Origin: Zygnema cylindricum
Lineage: Eukaryota; Streptophyta; Zygnematophyceae; Zygnematales; Zygnemataceae
Direction: 5' to 3'
Assembly (NCBI GenBank): GCA_037447655.1
Contig: JBBHKE010000580.1
Coordinates: 78,250 to 142,249, forward strand
Length of the DNA: 64,000 bases
Made by a program: the position numbers and the translations under genes. The stretch's first letter is position 1, and each line of letters opens with the position of its first letter. This document shows positions 1 to 11,102 of this stretch, piece after piece. Below the pieces are notes generated by a model. That model was not told where the DNA came from, did no database searches, and saw only the letters and a program-made list of their open reading frames with translations.

Positions 1-605
1 ATTGGATTGCGGCGCCACCGGAGATTACGGCAACAAATAGATATATAACATGTGTCGACATTTGAGCCATATCGTACGATTGTCGTACAGAAAGTACACC
101 GGCACCTGTACTTATCTGTACTGTACAATAAAGTGGTTGGTGCCGTACGTCAGTAGATAGGGTCTTAGAGTGAGAATAGGACTTAGAATATTTTCACTAG
201 GTAGTCGCCTCTCCCAGAGAGCATCTTATATAAATGGCTAACTTTGGGAAACCATAACTATCAATTCACTTGACCATTTTCAGTGATTCTTTTTGCTGCG
301 GACTCAAGGGAGTCCACGCTACACAAGGGTGTAGTCAATCAGAGTTTTTGTCTGCTAGGGTGGCGGTATTTCTAAAGGAAAGTCAAAGTGGGTGAATGTG
401 TCCAAATCTCATATTCTAACTTTGCATTCTGTGGTGGAACTAACCACACAGAAAGTGTTATTTCACAGGGGTGAATCTATATTTAGGTTCTGATTGTCAA
501 GGGGTCAGTCATTTGGGTTTATATCAACTAGGAGTCGGCACTATCTAGATAGGCTTATTTTTGGATCTGCTTACTCTGAGGGCCAATGGAGGTCTCAGAG
601 TTTCA
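1..605 (+). repeat. copia-type LTR fragment, 3' part, plus orientation
   Basis: The segment resembles the promoter-to-end part of the LTRs of copia elements A and C: a TGTCGACATTTGAGCC-like block near 53, paired CGTAC-rich motifs near 80-150, a CTCTCCCAGAGAG block near 210, and the terminal ATGGAGGTCTCAGAG near 586-600. The 5' part lies outside the window. It carries roughly 120 bp (about 360-480) absent from the other LTRs. It is arranged head to head with the next LTR, so 1-460 and 615-1060 form a long imperfect inverted repeat. Confidence 0.6.
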
Positions 606-1626
606 TTCTTTGTGCTCAGTTCCACCACAGAATGCAAAGTTACATTATAAGATTAGGACACATTCACCCACTTTGACTTTCCCTTAGAAATGCAGCCTCT
701 CTGGTTGACAAAAACTCTGACCGATTTCACCTCGTTTTACGTGGACTCCCCTAAGTCCGCAACAAAAAGAATCACTGAAAATGGTCAAATAAATTGATAG
801 TTATAATTGGCTATAGATTGCCACTTATACAAGGTGCTCTCTGGGAGAGACAGCTACCTACCCAAAATTTTCTAAGTCCTATTCCCCCTGTAAAACTCCA
901 TCTTTTGAAGTACGGTACCAATCAAATCATCGTGTCTTACACAAAAGTACAAGTGCCGGTGTACTTTTTGTACGGCCATTGTACAACATGGACAAAATGT
1001 CGACACGTGTCATATAAGGATTCGTTCTTGTAATCCTCGGAGATGCCGCGATCCAATGTAGTTGTTCCACGTGTCAGTTGATGTGGAGGTGACTGGAAAT
1101 TGCCAAAATCGTATTCCGCGATCTTTGCATCATTGTCGGCCGTTTGATCAAACCGGAATTCACTCTTAGCTGTAGTAAACATTTGAGCAATACTTGTTTC
1201 ACGTTTGAAACAATTTCGAGATACCTGTTTCCAAATGTTCCGTGCGTCGTACAATGTCAACTGTATCTATGCACTAAGTATCTAATTGTCGTCAAACGAA
1301 TTAATCTACGTGTGACAATTTATATGAATGTCAAACCCTATATTCGTAACACTAGTCCTAGACTTAACGGTTAGAACTAACGGCTACGGCGACATAACAG
1401 ACGGTAGGTACTAGGATCAATTCCTCGGTTCGTCAGGTGCCTTTTGGTAAATCTACCTAATCCACCCCCTGTGTCTCTAGTGAGCTTAGGCAGCCATGGC
1501 TCTAGCTCCCTATCCAGCCTTCAGTGACTACAACAAGTGTGGGGGCTTGGAGAGGGGAGTTAGAGGCAGAGTGCCTCTGCGTTTTTCTAACCTATTACAA
1601 ACCTAGAAAATACACAAATATCAACA
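606..1626 (-). repeat. copia-type LTR, minus orientation
   Basis: Read on the minus strand it starts TGTTGATATTTGTG at 1626 and follows the order of the other copia LTRs here: the TAGTCACTG block, CCATGGCT (near 1495), the tRNA-like T-arm (1413-1425) and the CGTAC-rich promoter region. No internal copia sequence in matching orientation follows, so it is a solo or orphaned LTR. Its left edge is uncertain because it merges into the inverted repeat with 1-605. Copia B coding sequence begins only about 14 bp beyond its right end. Confidence 0.55.
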
Positions 1627-1639
1627 ACCACAAAATTAT

Positions 1640-1947
1640 TTAGGATCAGTAGATATGAAAGTCGTAGTGGAGGGAAAAACCTCAATAGTTACGTTCTCCG
1701 ACGTATTGTTTACTTCAGAGTTCAACAAAAACCTTATATATACATCTGTATTAGATGATAAAGGTTTTGAAACTGGCACAAGAAAAGGAGTTTTTACAGC
1801 TAGCTTTGATAAAGATGTGTACTTCTCTGCTGAGAAAGGTAGCCAAGGAATGTTTAGGCTTGCTTTAAGTAATGACAAACTCAAAATTTACTATGCTGGT
1901 GTCAATGATATTATGTTGTGGCATAAGATATTTGGGCATGTGAATCT
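1640..1947 (+). pseudogene. copia element B, upstream half (protease to integrase N-terminus)
   Basis: The translation matches the segment after the protease active site of the sibling copia elements (VVVEGKTSIVTFSDVLF, VLDDKGFE, LYYAG-like, MLWHK.FGHVNL). It ends at exactly the residue where copia A is inserted. The continuation, ESRKAKRNEKDG-like in a broken frame, is found after 6417. Homology to the other copies starts abruptly at about 1640, so this element has lost its 5' LTR, Gag and protease active site. It is not functional. Confidence 0.8.
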
Positions 1948-3001
1948 TGTAGAAATTAATGGTCCATTTTTAGTATTTTCTAAGTCTAAATAGAAATATA
2001 GAAAGAAGCCGAGGCAGTCTACCTCTAACTTCTCTCTCCAACTCTCAAACTTGTCGCAGTCACTGAGAAATTGGAGAGGGAGCTAAACCATGGCTACCTA
2101 AGCTATCCAGAGGTTTACGGGAAATATATATTAGTAAGGGGTTTATTTACTAAAAGGTATGTGCCGGCCACAGGATTTGATCCTGATACCTACCGGCCGG
2201 CAGACAGACAGTAGCCGGTAGCCTTAGCCGTTAAGTCTAGAACTAGTGTTACGTACAATTTGGTTTGATAATTAACTAAACATTAATACGTAGGATAATT
2301 CATTTAACTGTAATTGTTTACGGGATACATAGATCCGGTAATATAAAAGTACGGATTACGGTACGGATAAGAAATCAATACGACGCATTTATTTTTTTAG
2401 CGAAACGAATACTGCGCATTTATTTATTACGGCTACGATTAAATGTGAATTAAATCGGACGGCCGGAATTAGCGCCGAGATCGCGGAAGAAGATTTCGGC
2501 GTTTTGTGGTCATTGCCACATCGGATGACACGTGGCGAAATTACATTGGATCGTGGTATCTTCGGAGATTCCGGCACCGAATCCGGATATGACATGTGTC
2601 GACATTTAGGCCATATCATACAGTGTCCGTACATAAAGTACAGCAGCAGCTGTTCTTTTGCGTACAAAACTGTAATCTGATTGGTTTCGTACATCAACAG
2701 GTAGAGTTTGTGAGAGAGATAGGACTTAGGAAAATTAGGAGATAGGACCCTCTCTTCCAGAAAGCTTCGGTACAAAAGGTCAACTTTGACCCTCCATAAC
2801 TTACTGCTCAGGGGAGCAAATTCAGAGATTCTTTTTGCTATCGACTTAGGGGAGTCTTGTCTTCACAGGGGTGCTGGTGGTCAGAGTTTTTGTTTGCCAG
2901 GGTGGTAGTTGTTTTTGCTGAAACACAAAGGGGTCAGGATTATCCTAGAGGCTTCTTGAAAGCTGTCCACTCTGAGGACTTATGGATGTCTCAGAGTTTC
3001 A
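1948..3001 (+). repeat. 5' LTR of copia A
   Basis: It begins TGTAGAAATTAATGG and ends CTCAGAGTTTCA, 1054 bp, nearly the same length as the 1055-bp LTR of copia C. From its start it holds the TAGTCACTG/CCATGGCT block, a T-arm-like CAGGATTTGATCCTG at 2171-2185, and a CGTAC-rich promoter region. Near the end lies the Gag start codon at 2982, 20 bp inside the LTR. Confidence 0.9.
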
Positions 3002-4093
3002 GGTTATGGGCCCACCCTCTAGGGTACCAATCTTTTATGGAACTAGCTTCATATACTGGGAAAGTATGATGATAGGAGCTCTATGCGAAAAAAGGTTTTG
3101 GGGGATAGTGAGTGGACGGTTGGGGCGTCCATCAAGTCTTGGAATTCCTCCAGGGTTTGGAGGAAGCAGATTCACCAAGAAAGAGGATCCACCTTCAATC
3201 GAGGAAACAAAAGAAGGAGAGGTGGTGGACAAAGGAAAGGAGAAGGAGGCGACCACACCAATAGCAACTTGTTCGGCATTCATGTCACCTATTCCGAGGA
3301 ACGAGGAGAATGATACACAAACCTGTACTTCAACAATATGGCGGTAATGCACCTCATCCAACGCCATCTCACTCAAGGACTTCCATGTCCTCATTTGCAG
3401 GTAGAAAGGACATCCGATCTTTGGATGGCTCTCATAGAGATGTACCGAAGTAGTACGATTCAGTAACAACAGTTGGCTGATCAGAAAGTTAAGGAGCATG
3501 TATACAAAGGGGGGAAGATGTTGGATTTTTGTAATGAGCTTGCTACACTCTTCATGGAGCTAGAGAGTGCGGGAAAAGATTTTAGTGGAAAAGAAAAGGT
3601 TAACTGTTTACTGATGAAGTTACCCGATGAGTTCGAGAACATAGTCAACCGTGTGCAAGACTTGCCTGACTCAAGGTGGATATGGGACTCAGTGGTAGGG
3701 ATGATTCTCGTTCGGGAGAATACGATTGAGATCCGAAGGGGAGGAAAGAGTGGCCAAGCCTTGGCAACTGCGACCGATTGGAGGAACAAGGATTCCCGGA
3801 AACTGGTCAGAAACTATGGGGGGAGGGAACACAAAAATTAGACTGACGAGTTCGGACCAAGGGCTCCCAAAGGTTTATGTCATTTTTGTAAGAAACCTGG
3901 GCAATATATGGTAGAGTGCACTAAGCTAAACGAGCTTCGGTTAAAGGAGGGGCGGACCGATGGTACCGCGAGAAGAAAGAAAAAGGCCCTTGTGACACAG
4001 GTTCATGAGGCGGAATCCGAGAACGAGGACGATGAGCTCCTTTTAGATGAGGAGTTGGAGGCGACAAATGAGGTCGAAATTCCACGAAGGTAG
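2982..4093 (+). pseudogene. copia A Gag (nucleocapsid) region, broken
   Basis: This is the Gag part of the polyprotein, which packages the element RNA. The N-terminus reads MDVSEFQVMGPPSRVPIF from an ATG inside the LTR. The capsid region (3473-3841) has the GGKMLDFCNELATLFMELES motif of UBN2-type copia Gag. A CCHC zinc knuckle, CHFCKKPGQYMVEC, spans about 3877-3920; its histidine position is Q here, whereas element D keeps CHFCKKPGHYMAEC. In-frame stops near 3348, 3839 and 4091 and a frame change around 3350-3470 break the reading frame. Confidence 0.85.
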
Positions 4094-4111
4094 AAATGTG
4101 CTTACGGTGGA

Positions 4112-5182
4112 TTGAAAGGTGAAGCTGGTTGGATTGTAGATTCAGGTGCCTCCATGCACATGTGTAATGATAGACACCTGTTCACTAAGATAAGAAATAT
4201 TCCCACCGTAGAGATAGAGTACGGGGATGGGAAGATAGTTACCACTACTCTTGTAGAATCGGTAGATTTGAAAGTGTTAGTAGAAGGAAAGACATCCATA
4301 GTAACATTATCCGATGTATTGTTTATTCCGGAACTGAACAAAGACCTCATCTCTACATCCGTATTAGATGATAAGGGTTTTTTTACTAGCACTGGGGAAG
4401 GAGTCTTTACTGCTAGTTTTGAGGAGGATGTCTATTTCATTGCAGAGAAAGGTAGCCATGGGATGTTTAGGCTGGTTTTAAGTAATGAAAAGAAGAAACT
4501 TTATTATGCTGGTGTTCATGATATTATGATGTGGCATAAGAGGCTTGGGCATGTGAATCTAGACAAGTTAAGAGAGATGAAAAAGATGGGAGTGGTGGAA
4601 GGGATTAAGTTTAGTGAGAATGATAATATAAGTGATTGTAGTGGATGTGCTCAAGGTAAAACACACAGATTACCCTTTCCTAAAACAACCACCTATAAGG
4701 GAGAAAAAATTCTAGATCTAGTACACACAGATATTTGGGGACCGGCTAAAGTGCCCTCACCGGGGGGGAAGAGATTTATGATGACTATCACTAATGATTG
4801 GTCTCGGTATTCCCGAGTGTATTTTTTGAAAAACAAGTCCGAAGCTCAGGATTGTTTTAGACAATATAAAGCATGGAGCGAAAAACTCCATGAAACTCCA
4901 ATCAAGAGAATAAGGAGTGACAATGGTGGAGAGTATACTTCTAACCAGTTTGAGGATTTTTTGAGGGAAGATGGGGTCCAACACCAAAAGACAGTTCCAA
5001 AAAACTCAGAACAGAATCGGAGAGCTGAAAGGTTAAATAGAACACTAAGTGATAGTGCTAGAAGTATGTTGTCAGATAAGAAGATAGGAAAAAGGTTTTG
5101 GGCAGAAGCAATGAACTGTGTTAATTACCTCAAAAATAGAGTTCTTACTTCAACCATAAAAGATCAAACACCTTATGAGTGA
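4112..5182 (+). pseudogene. copia A protease and integrase region
   Basis: A 356-residue open stretch carries the aspartic protease active site DSGASMHMC (near 4139), then the GAG-pre-integrase HHCC zinc-finger region (MMWHKRLGHVNL, CSGCAQGKTH) and the integrase core. The core has DLVHTDIWGPAKVPSPGGKRF, a Y..FLKNKSEA block and RSDNGGEYTS. The last catalytic segment reads KNSEQNRRAERLN where relatives have NPEQNGVAERLN, so the glutamate survives but its neighbours do not. The stretch stops at a TGA at 5180; the integrase C-terminus continues in broken form to about 5400. Confidence 0.85.
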
Positions 5183-5401
5183 TGGACATGCCGGAAACCA
5201 GACGTATCTCACTTAAAGGTTTTCGGCAGTCAAGTATTCAGTCTAGATACAGATCGGTCTAATTGGAAGTTAGATCCTAAAGCAAATCCGTGATACTTAT
5301 TAGGATATGGTGAGGATGTTAAAGGATATAGAGTTTATGATCTAAAAAGGGAAGATATAATCTTAATAAAGCATCTAGTAGTTATAGATGAAGGAAAGTC
5401 T

Positions 5402-6048
5402 GTGGATCCCTTCAAATATACGAAGTCAATAAAAATCAGATTTGAGTCAGAAAATTTTGATGACTTTAAGCTTCCTAACTATCCAGGTTTTAGAGAAGAT
5501 GACATTCTTGCAAGTACAAATCAGACCGAAAAGGACTCGGCTGTGGAAACTCCAGTGACAACTCTACCCGAAGCGGAAGATGTGGTGGAAATTGATTCGG
5601 AATCAAGGGATAGGGGAGAAGCCGAGTTTGTTCGAAAGAATCCACGAGAACCATCTATTCCGGCCTCAGATTTTGAGGGGGGAATGAGAAGTAGCAAAAG
5701 ACTACAAGAAAAACAGGTTAATAACAAGGTAACTAAACTATCTCATCAAGATGAACCTCATACTTATGGAGAGGCGATGACTTGTCCAGAAAGAAATCGG
5801 TGGAAAACAACCATCAATGAGGAGATGGCCTCAATTATGGCAGCCGATACTTGGGAGTTGGTGGATTGTCCACCTAATCGAAAAACAATCAGTTGTAAGT
5901 GGGTTTTCAAATTAAAACTGAACGCTGATAACACAATCGAGCGCTACAAGGACCAACTAGTGGCAAAGGGATTTACACAAGAGGAGGGAATTAACTACGA
6001 GGAAACCTTTGCCCGGTGGTCAGATTTCCCTCGCTCCGCAAAAACAAA
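5402..6048 (+). pseudogene. copia A reverse transcriptase N-terminus, fused to LTR
   Basis: It contains the variable linker before RT and the RT start (WKTTINEEMASIMAADTWELVDCPP, CKWVFKLKLNADNTIERYKDQLVAKGFTQEEGINYEETFA). One base is lost in GCCCCGGTGGTC at about 6012, shifting the frame. At about 6040-6049 the RT sequence jumps directly into the middle of an LTR. The rest of RT, including the YVDD motif, and all of RNase H are missing. Confidence 0.85.
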
Positions 6049-6417
6049 GTAAAGTACAGCGGCAGCTGTACTTTTGCGTACAAAACTGTAATCTGATTGG
6101 TTCCGTACATCAACAGATAGAGTTTGTGAGAGAGATAGGACTTAGAAAAATTAGGAGATCGGACCCTCTCTCCCAGAGAGCTTCTGTACAAAAGGTCAAC
6201 TTTGACCCTCCATAACTTATTGCTCAGGGGAGCAAATTCAGATATTCTTTTTGCTATCAACTTAAGGGAGTCTTGTCTTCACAAGGGTGCAGGTGGTTAG
6301 AGTTTTTGTCTGCCAGGGTGGCAGTTGTTTTTGCTAAAACACAAAGCGGTCAGGATTATCCTAGAGGCTTCGTGAAAGCTGTCCACTCTGAGGACTTATG
6401 GACGTCTCAGAGTTTCA
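6049..6417 (+). repeat. 3' LTR of copia A, truncated at its 5' side
   Basis: It matches positions about 2634-3001 of the 5' LTR and ends at the same CTCAGAGTTTCA, followed by the AATCT target duplication. The U3 start, the polypurine tract and the tRNA-like block are absent because of the deletion. The upstream boundary is accurate to a few bases. Confidence 0.88.
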
Positions 6418-7128
6418 AATCTAGAAAAGCTAAAAGGAATGAAAAAGATGGGAGTAGTTGAAGGGATACGTTTTTTGGAAAATGATAATTTAAGTGATTG
6501 CAATTGGTGTGCTTAGGGTTAAACACACAGGTTACCATTTCCAAAAGAAGCAACTTATAAAGGAAAAAAAGCCCTTGATTTGGTACACACGAACATTTGG
6601 GGACCGGCAAGAGTGCCATCACCTGGAGGAAAAAGATTTATGCTAACCATTACCGATGATTGGTCTCTGTACTCCCGGGTATACTTTCTGGAAAACAAAT
6701 CAAAAACTCTGGAGTATTTCAAACTATATAAAGCATGGGCTAAGAAGCTTCACGAGACCTCAATAAAAAGAGTAAGAAGAGACAATGGAGGGGAATATAC
6801 CTCCAATCAGTTTGAGGAGTTCTTAAGAGAGGATGGTGTGCAACATCAAAAGACAGTTCCGGAAAACCCGAAATAGAATGGTGTTGCCGAGAGATTAAAT
6901 ATGACACTGAATGATAGTGCCCGGAGTATGTTGTCAGATAAAAGGATAGGAAAACGATTTTGGGCCAAGGCTATGAATTGTACTAATTATTTGAGAAATA
7001 GAGTACTTACATCGGCGGTGAAATACCAAACTCCATATGAGAGATTGACCGACGGAAAACCAAATCTATCTCACTTAAAGGTTTTCGGTAGTAAAGTCTT
7101 TAGTTTAGATACAGAAAGATCTAACTGA
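6418..7128 (+). pseudogene. copia B integrase, second half
   Basis: After copia A the frame resumes with the LKEMKKMGVVEG-like helix, then HTNIWGPARVPSPGGKRFMLTITDDWSLYSRVYFLENKSK, RRDNGGEYTSNQF and AERLNMTLNDSARSMLSDKRIGKRFWAKAMN. The first catalytic aspartate of HTDIWGP is N here. There are stops at about 6514, 6874 and 7126. This would have been the DNA-joining enzyme of the element; it is inactive. Confidence 0.82.
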
Positions 7129-7194
7129 AAACTAGATCCTAAAGGGAAACCCGGATACCTACTAGGATATGATGAGGATGTAAAAGGGTATAGA

Positions 7195-9203
7195 GTGTAT
7201 AATCGAAAAAGAGAAGATATAATTCTAGTAAAACACCTGGTAGCTATGGATGAAGGGAAGTCAGTAGATCCCTTCAAATCCTCAAAGTCTGTCAGAATCA
7301 GATTTGCGTCAGACAATTCTGATGACTTTCACCTTTCTAACTATCCGGGTCTCCAAGAAGATGATACTCTTGCAGGGTCGGACGATATCCTTGCAGGCTC
7401 AAAACAGACTGAGAAAGACTTGAAAACATCGATGACACCTATATTTGAAGCGGAAGGCGTGGTGAAACTGATATGGATCAAAGGGACGGGGGAGAAGCCG
7501 TGGTGATTCAAAAGAATCCACGCGAACCCTCTATTCCGGCTGTAAATTTTGATGGAGGAAGAAGAACCTGCAAAAGGCTTGAAGATAAACAAGTTAACAA
7601 CAAGGTAACTAAACTTTCTCATCCTGATAAACCTCAAACATATGGAGAGGCAATGAACTGCCCGGAGAGAAACGGGTGGAAGACAGCCATTAATGAAGAG
7701 ATAGCTTCAATCATGGCGGCTGATACATGGGAATTGGTGGATTGTCCACCTGATCGCAAACTAATTGGATGAAAGTGGGTTTTCAAGTCAAAACTAAATC
7801 CTGACAATACTATTGAGCGGTATAAGGCACGGTTAATGGCCAAAGGTTTTACTCAGAAAGAGGGAATAGACTACAAAAAAACCTTTGCTCCGGTCGTCAG
7901 ATTTCCCTCGGTCAGGATACTTCTCAATCTGGCAGCTGTAGAAGACATGGAAGTACACCATATAGTCATCAAAACTGCCTTCTTGCATGGAGATCTAGAG
8001 GAGGAGATCTTCATGCCACAACCGGAAGGATTCGTGGAACAGGGAGAAGAAAGGTATGCAAGCTGATCAAATCACTCTATGGTTTGAAACAGGCGCCCAG
8101 ACAGTGGAACAAGAAACTTGATGAGTTCCTTACTGGTCTGGGATACATTTGGATCAGTTCAGATCATTTAATTTATGTTTTTGAAGATGAGAAAGGTGTC
8201 ATCTTTATTGCAATTTACGTTGATGATTTGCTTGTTCTGAGTAAGTCAATGGAGAAAATCAACAACTAAAAACTTAACTGAAGAGAAGATTTGAGATGAA
8301 GGACATGGGGGAGGCAAGATATATTCTGGGAATACAAGTAGGAAGAGATAGAGAAAAGACAATAGTTAGACTAACTCAGAAAGAGGCATTTAGAAACATG
8401 TTGGAAAAATTTCAGATGGACAAAGCCAACAGTTGTACAACTCTATCTAAAGAAGGGAAGTGAGGGGAATGAAGAAGGAGACATCCTAATTCTAGATGAT
8501 GAACTAGGTCCAGAAGAGAGAAAGTTCATGCACACTATGCCATATAGATAGGTAGTGGGTAGTCAGATTTATTTCATGAATTGTACCAAACCGGATTTGG
8601 CAGTAGCTGTAGGAGTGCTAAGTAGGAGTCTAACTCCTACCAAAAGGGATTGGGAAGCTGCTAAGAGGGTCCTCAGATATCTCATAGGAACTAGGGATCT
8701 ATGGTTGTATCTGGGTGGGGAAAATACTGACATCACCACTTGGAGTGATGCCAGCTATGGGGATGCTCCGATGCGAAGATGTACATCTGGATATGTGTTG
8801 TATGTGGGGAATGGTGCTTGTTGCTGGAGCAGTAAGCAGCAAAAGGTCATTGCTCAGTCCACTATCGAGGCTCAGTATATGGCATCTTGCTCTACTGTGA
8901 AAGAATTGATGTGGGTCAAATCCTTGCTTGGTGAATTGGGACATCTTAAGATTGGAATTCAGAAAAATATTATGTGATAATCAAGCAGCGATTGCAATTG
9001 CTGTTAATCCTAAACATCACTTCAAAGAAAAGCAAATGGATATCAGACTTAGCTTTGTTAGGGAAAAGGTGGAGAACAAAAATATAAGTCTAGAATATAG
9101 ACCTGAAAGTGAAATGGTGGCAGACATGATGACAAAGCTTGTGCCTTCTTCTAAATTAATATTTTGCAAAGAGAAGTGTGGACTTAAACTAAAAGGTGAC
9201 TAG
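7195..9203 (+). pseudogene. copia B reverse transcriptase and RNase H, broken
   Basis: Successive frames give the linker (7195-7506, 7473-7772), RT (7836-8066 with AKGFTQKEGIDYKKTFAPVV and HGDLEEEIFM; 8084-8269 with the intact catalytic IYVDDLLVLSKS) and RNase H (8555-8977 with TWSDASYGDAP, SSKQQKV, STIEAQYMA; 8928-9203 with DNQAAIAIA). Premature stops and small indels separate them, for example the TAA after KINN at 8267 and a frame change near 8445-8460. The frame ends just before the polypurine tract. Confidence 0.85.
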
Positions 9204-9216
9204 AAAATAAGGGGAG

Positions 9217-10186
9217 TGTTGAAATTAAAAGGTTTTTTTATTTTTTAATGAGGAAGGAAAAGCAAAGGCAGCCTGCTTCTAACTTCTATCTCTAGCCCCA
9301 TACTTGTCATAGTCACTGGAGGCTGAAGAACAAGCTTAAGCCATGGCTGCCTATGCTTTTCCTAGAGTCAAAAGGTAGTCCTTTGTTAAACTTATCAAAA
9401 AGGTTAGCTGACCCAGGATTTGATCCTGGTACCTACCGTCCGTCTTTTTAGACAAGCGTCGTTACCATGTAGCCTAGCACCTGTGTCGAGGTATATAGGG
9501 TACGATAGCTACTTAAAGATGTACAAATAGGAAAGCTCATTTAACTGATGAACGGACCATAATCACATAGATATAGTTAGATAGAATCACATCTAAAAGT
9601 ACTGCTTGTATTATAACAGCTATAAATTAAGGTCGATATCAATCAGACGACGGAGAAAGAAGCCGGCATCGCGGAATAGACGAATTTGTGGTTTGCGGCC
9701 ACAACCACGTCAGGTGACACGTGGCAACATTACATTGGATATCTACATCTCCGAGACATACCATGGCGAACCCAGAAATGGCAAGCGTCACCTTCTTGGA
9801 CATGTCGTACACTGGCCGTACAGAAAGTACTCTGGGCGAAGTACCTTTCGGTACTGTACACTTAATTGATTGGCTTTGTACTTTAGTAATAGAGGGATAA
9901 GAGAGGGGTTCAGGTCTTGGAAAATATTTGGTAGCAGCCTCTCTCCGAGAGTGCTTTTATATAAAAGGTCATCTTTGATCATTGATAATTTTTTTACTGC
10001 TCAAGGGAGCAAATTCAAGGATTCTTTTTGTGGTAGACTTAGGGGAGTCAGCTCTTCCAAGGGGTGCAATTTGGTCAGTCTGTATTCTGTCAGGGTGTCA
10101 ACAATATTCAAACATAGCTTAAACAACTGAGGTTATCCTAGAGGCTTCTAGCAAGTTGCCCACTCTGAGTACCAATGGAGGTATCA
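9217..10186 (+). repeat. 3' LTR of copia B
   Basis: It begins TGTTGAAATTAAAAGG directly after the polypurine tract AAAATAAGGGGAG and ends near GGAGGTATCA. It shares the order of blocks seen in the other LTRs: TAGTCACTGG, CCATGGCT (near 9340), T-arm-like CAGGATTTGATCCTG (9414-9428), a CGTAC-rich promoter region and a terminal ATGGAGGTATCA. The exact last base is inferred from the CA terminus. Confidence 0.8.
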
Positions 10187-11039
10187 GATTTGCTCGCACT
10201 GTTGTACGCCAACTCAATTGCCGTCAAATGGGTCACCGTGATGGCGGAATATCTCACAAAAGAATAAATCTGCCACATCTCGCGCTGTGGCTGTGGTTTT
10301 CGTGGGTAAGAAATGGGCCATTTTTGTCAAGTAATCCACGACGACCAAGATGGAGTCATAGCCTTCCCAAGTAAACCCAAAAGCCACGATGAAATCCATC
10401 GAAATTGCCTCCCAAAGAACAGATTGGTATCGGGAGGCGTTGTAAATGGCCTTAGTGATTCGATTCCGATTTATTCCTATTACAAGAGTCACACGTCCGG
10501 ACATACTCCGCAACGTCTCGTGTCATGTTCGACCAGTAATACGCCTTAGCGACATGTGTAATTGTTTTATCACGCCCGAAATGTCCACTGAGCGGCTCAT
10601 CATGATTTCGTTGAAGTATCGCATGGCGTAACTCATGGTTTGTTGGAACGTAAAGTCTGGTTGTCTGACTTTGTCTGTACCGCCACATACCATTGGCGTT
10701 TCCAATTAATACCTTCCATTTACTGAGTTCCTTGATTGTCTTGTCTTCGTCGTATGCGGCTTTAATCCTCTTTAACCATAGTTCGTCCACTTGTACCGTA
10801 ATGGTCACTACGGTGAGTTTCGGATCTTGCGCTTTGTCCGGCGCTGCGGTGTTCTTTTTCACAGGTCTTTTGTTTCCCTCCTCCGATGCTTGCAGTCGTT
10901 GCTCCGTCACTTGCGCAGCTACTCCGGGTCTCCTCGACAGCGTATCTACCAGGTTTGTCTTACCCGGTTTGTACTCAATAGCGAGTTCCGGCCCGAAGGT
11001 CTTAAGAAACGTCATCCATCGCACTTGTTTCTTTGACAA
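10187..11039 (-). pseudogene. G2 integrase, truncated, with end of RNase H
   Basis: The frame 10452-11039 starts with the RNase H end and connection (SKKQVRWMTFLKTFGPELAIEYKPGKTNLVDTLSRRP). It continues to an integrase zinc finger with H-x-H and C-x2-C (SGHFGRDKTITHVAKAYYW, CDSCNRNKSE). The frame 10214-10513 carries the core start (MDFIVAFG, SILVVVDYLTKMAHFLPTKTT). After FRHHGD the sequence jumps to TAIELAYNSASK in another frame, so the core segment with the second catalytic aspartate is deleted. It ends at the copia B junction. Confidence 0.82.
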
Positions 11040-11102
11040 CTTCAGCTGTGTTTGAAGATACCGTACGGCGTGGTGATCGGTGATTATCGTGATTCCCTTC
11101 CC

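Larger units (their letters stand above)
1948..6417 (+). mobile_element. Ty1/copia retrotransposon A, internally deleted
   Basis: The element is bounded by AATCT target duplications (1943-1947 and 6418-6422) and lies inside copia B. The 5' LTR is complete (1948-3001, TG...CA). The 3' LTR is reduced to its last ~369 bp because a deletion of about 2 kb, judged against sibling C, fused the reverse transcriptase region directly to the middle of the 3' LTR. The internal region still codes for Gag, protease, integrase and the start of RT, but with stops and frameshifts. The domain order Gag-PR-INT-RT identifies it as Ty1/copia. It is defective and younger than B. Confidence 0.93.
1640..10186 (+). 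mobile_element. Ty1/copia retrotransposon B, 5'-truncated, interrupted by A
   Basis: The element is made of 1640-1947 plus 6418-10186, joined across copia A's target site. It retains late protease, integrase, RT, RNase H, a polypurine tract (9204-9216) and one 3' LTR. The 5' LTR and Gag are missing. Its proteins differ from A and C at many positions and carry more stops, so it is the older host of A. Its right end abuts the integrase of gypsy element G2. Insertion into G2 is likely, but no target duplication can be checked because the left end is lost. Confidence 0.8.

Noticed and set aside
606-1626. 3' LTR of gypsy G2
   Set aside because: Orientation fits, but the R/U5-side sequence is of the copia type and unlike the G2 LTR at 13858-14370.
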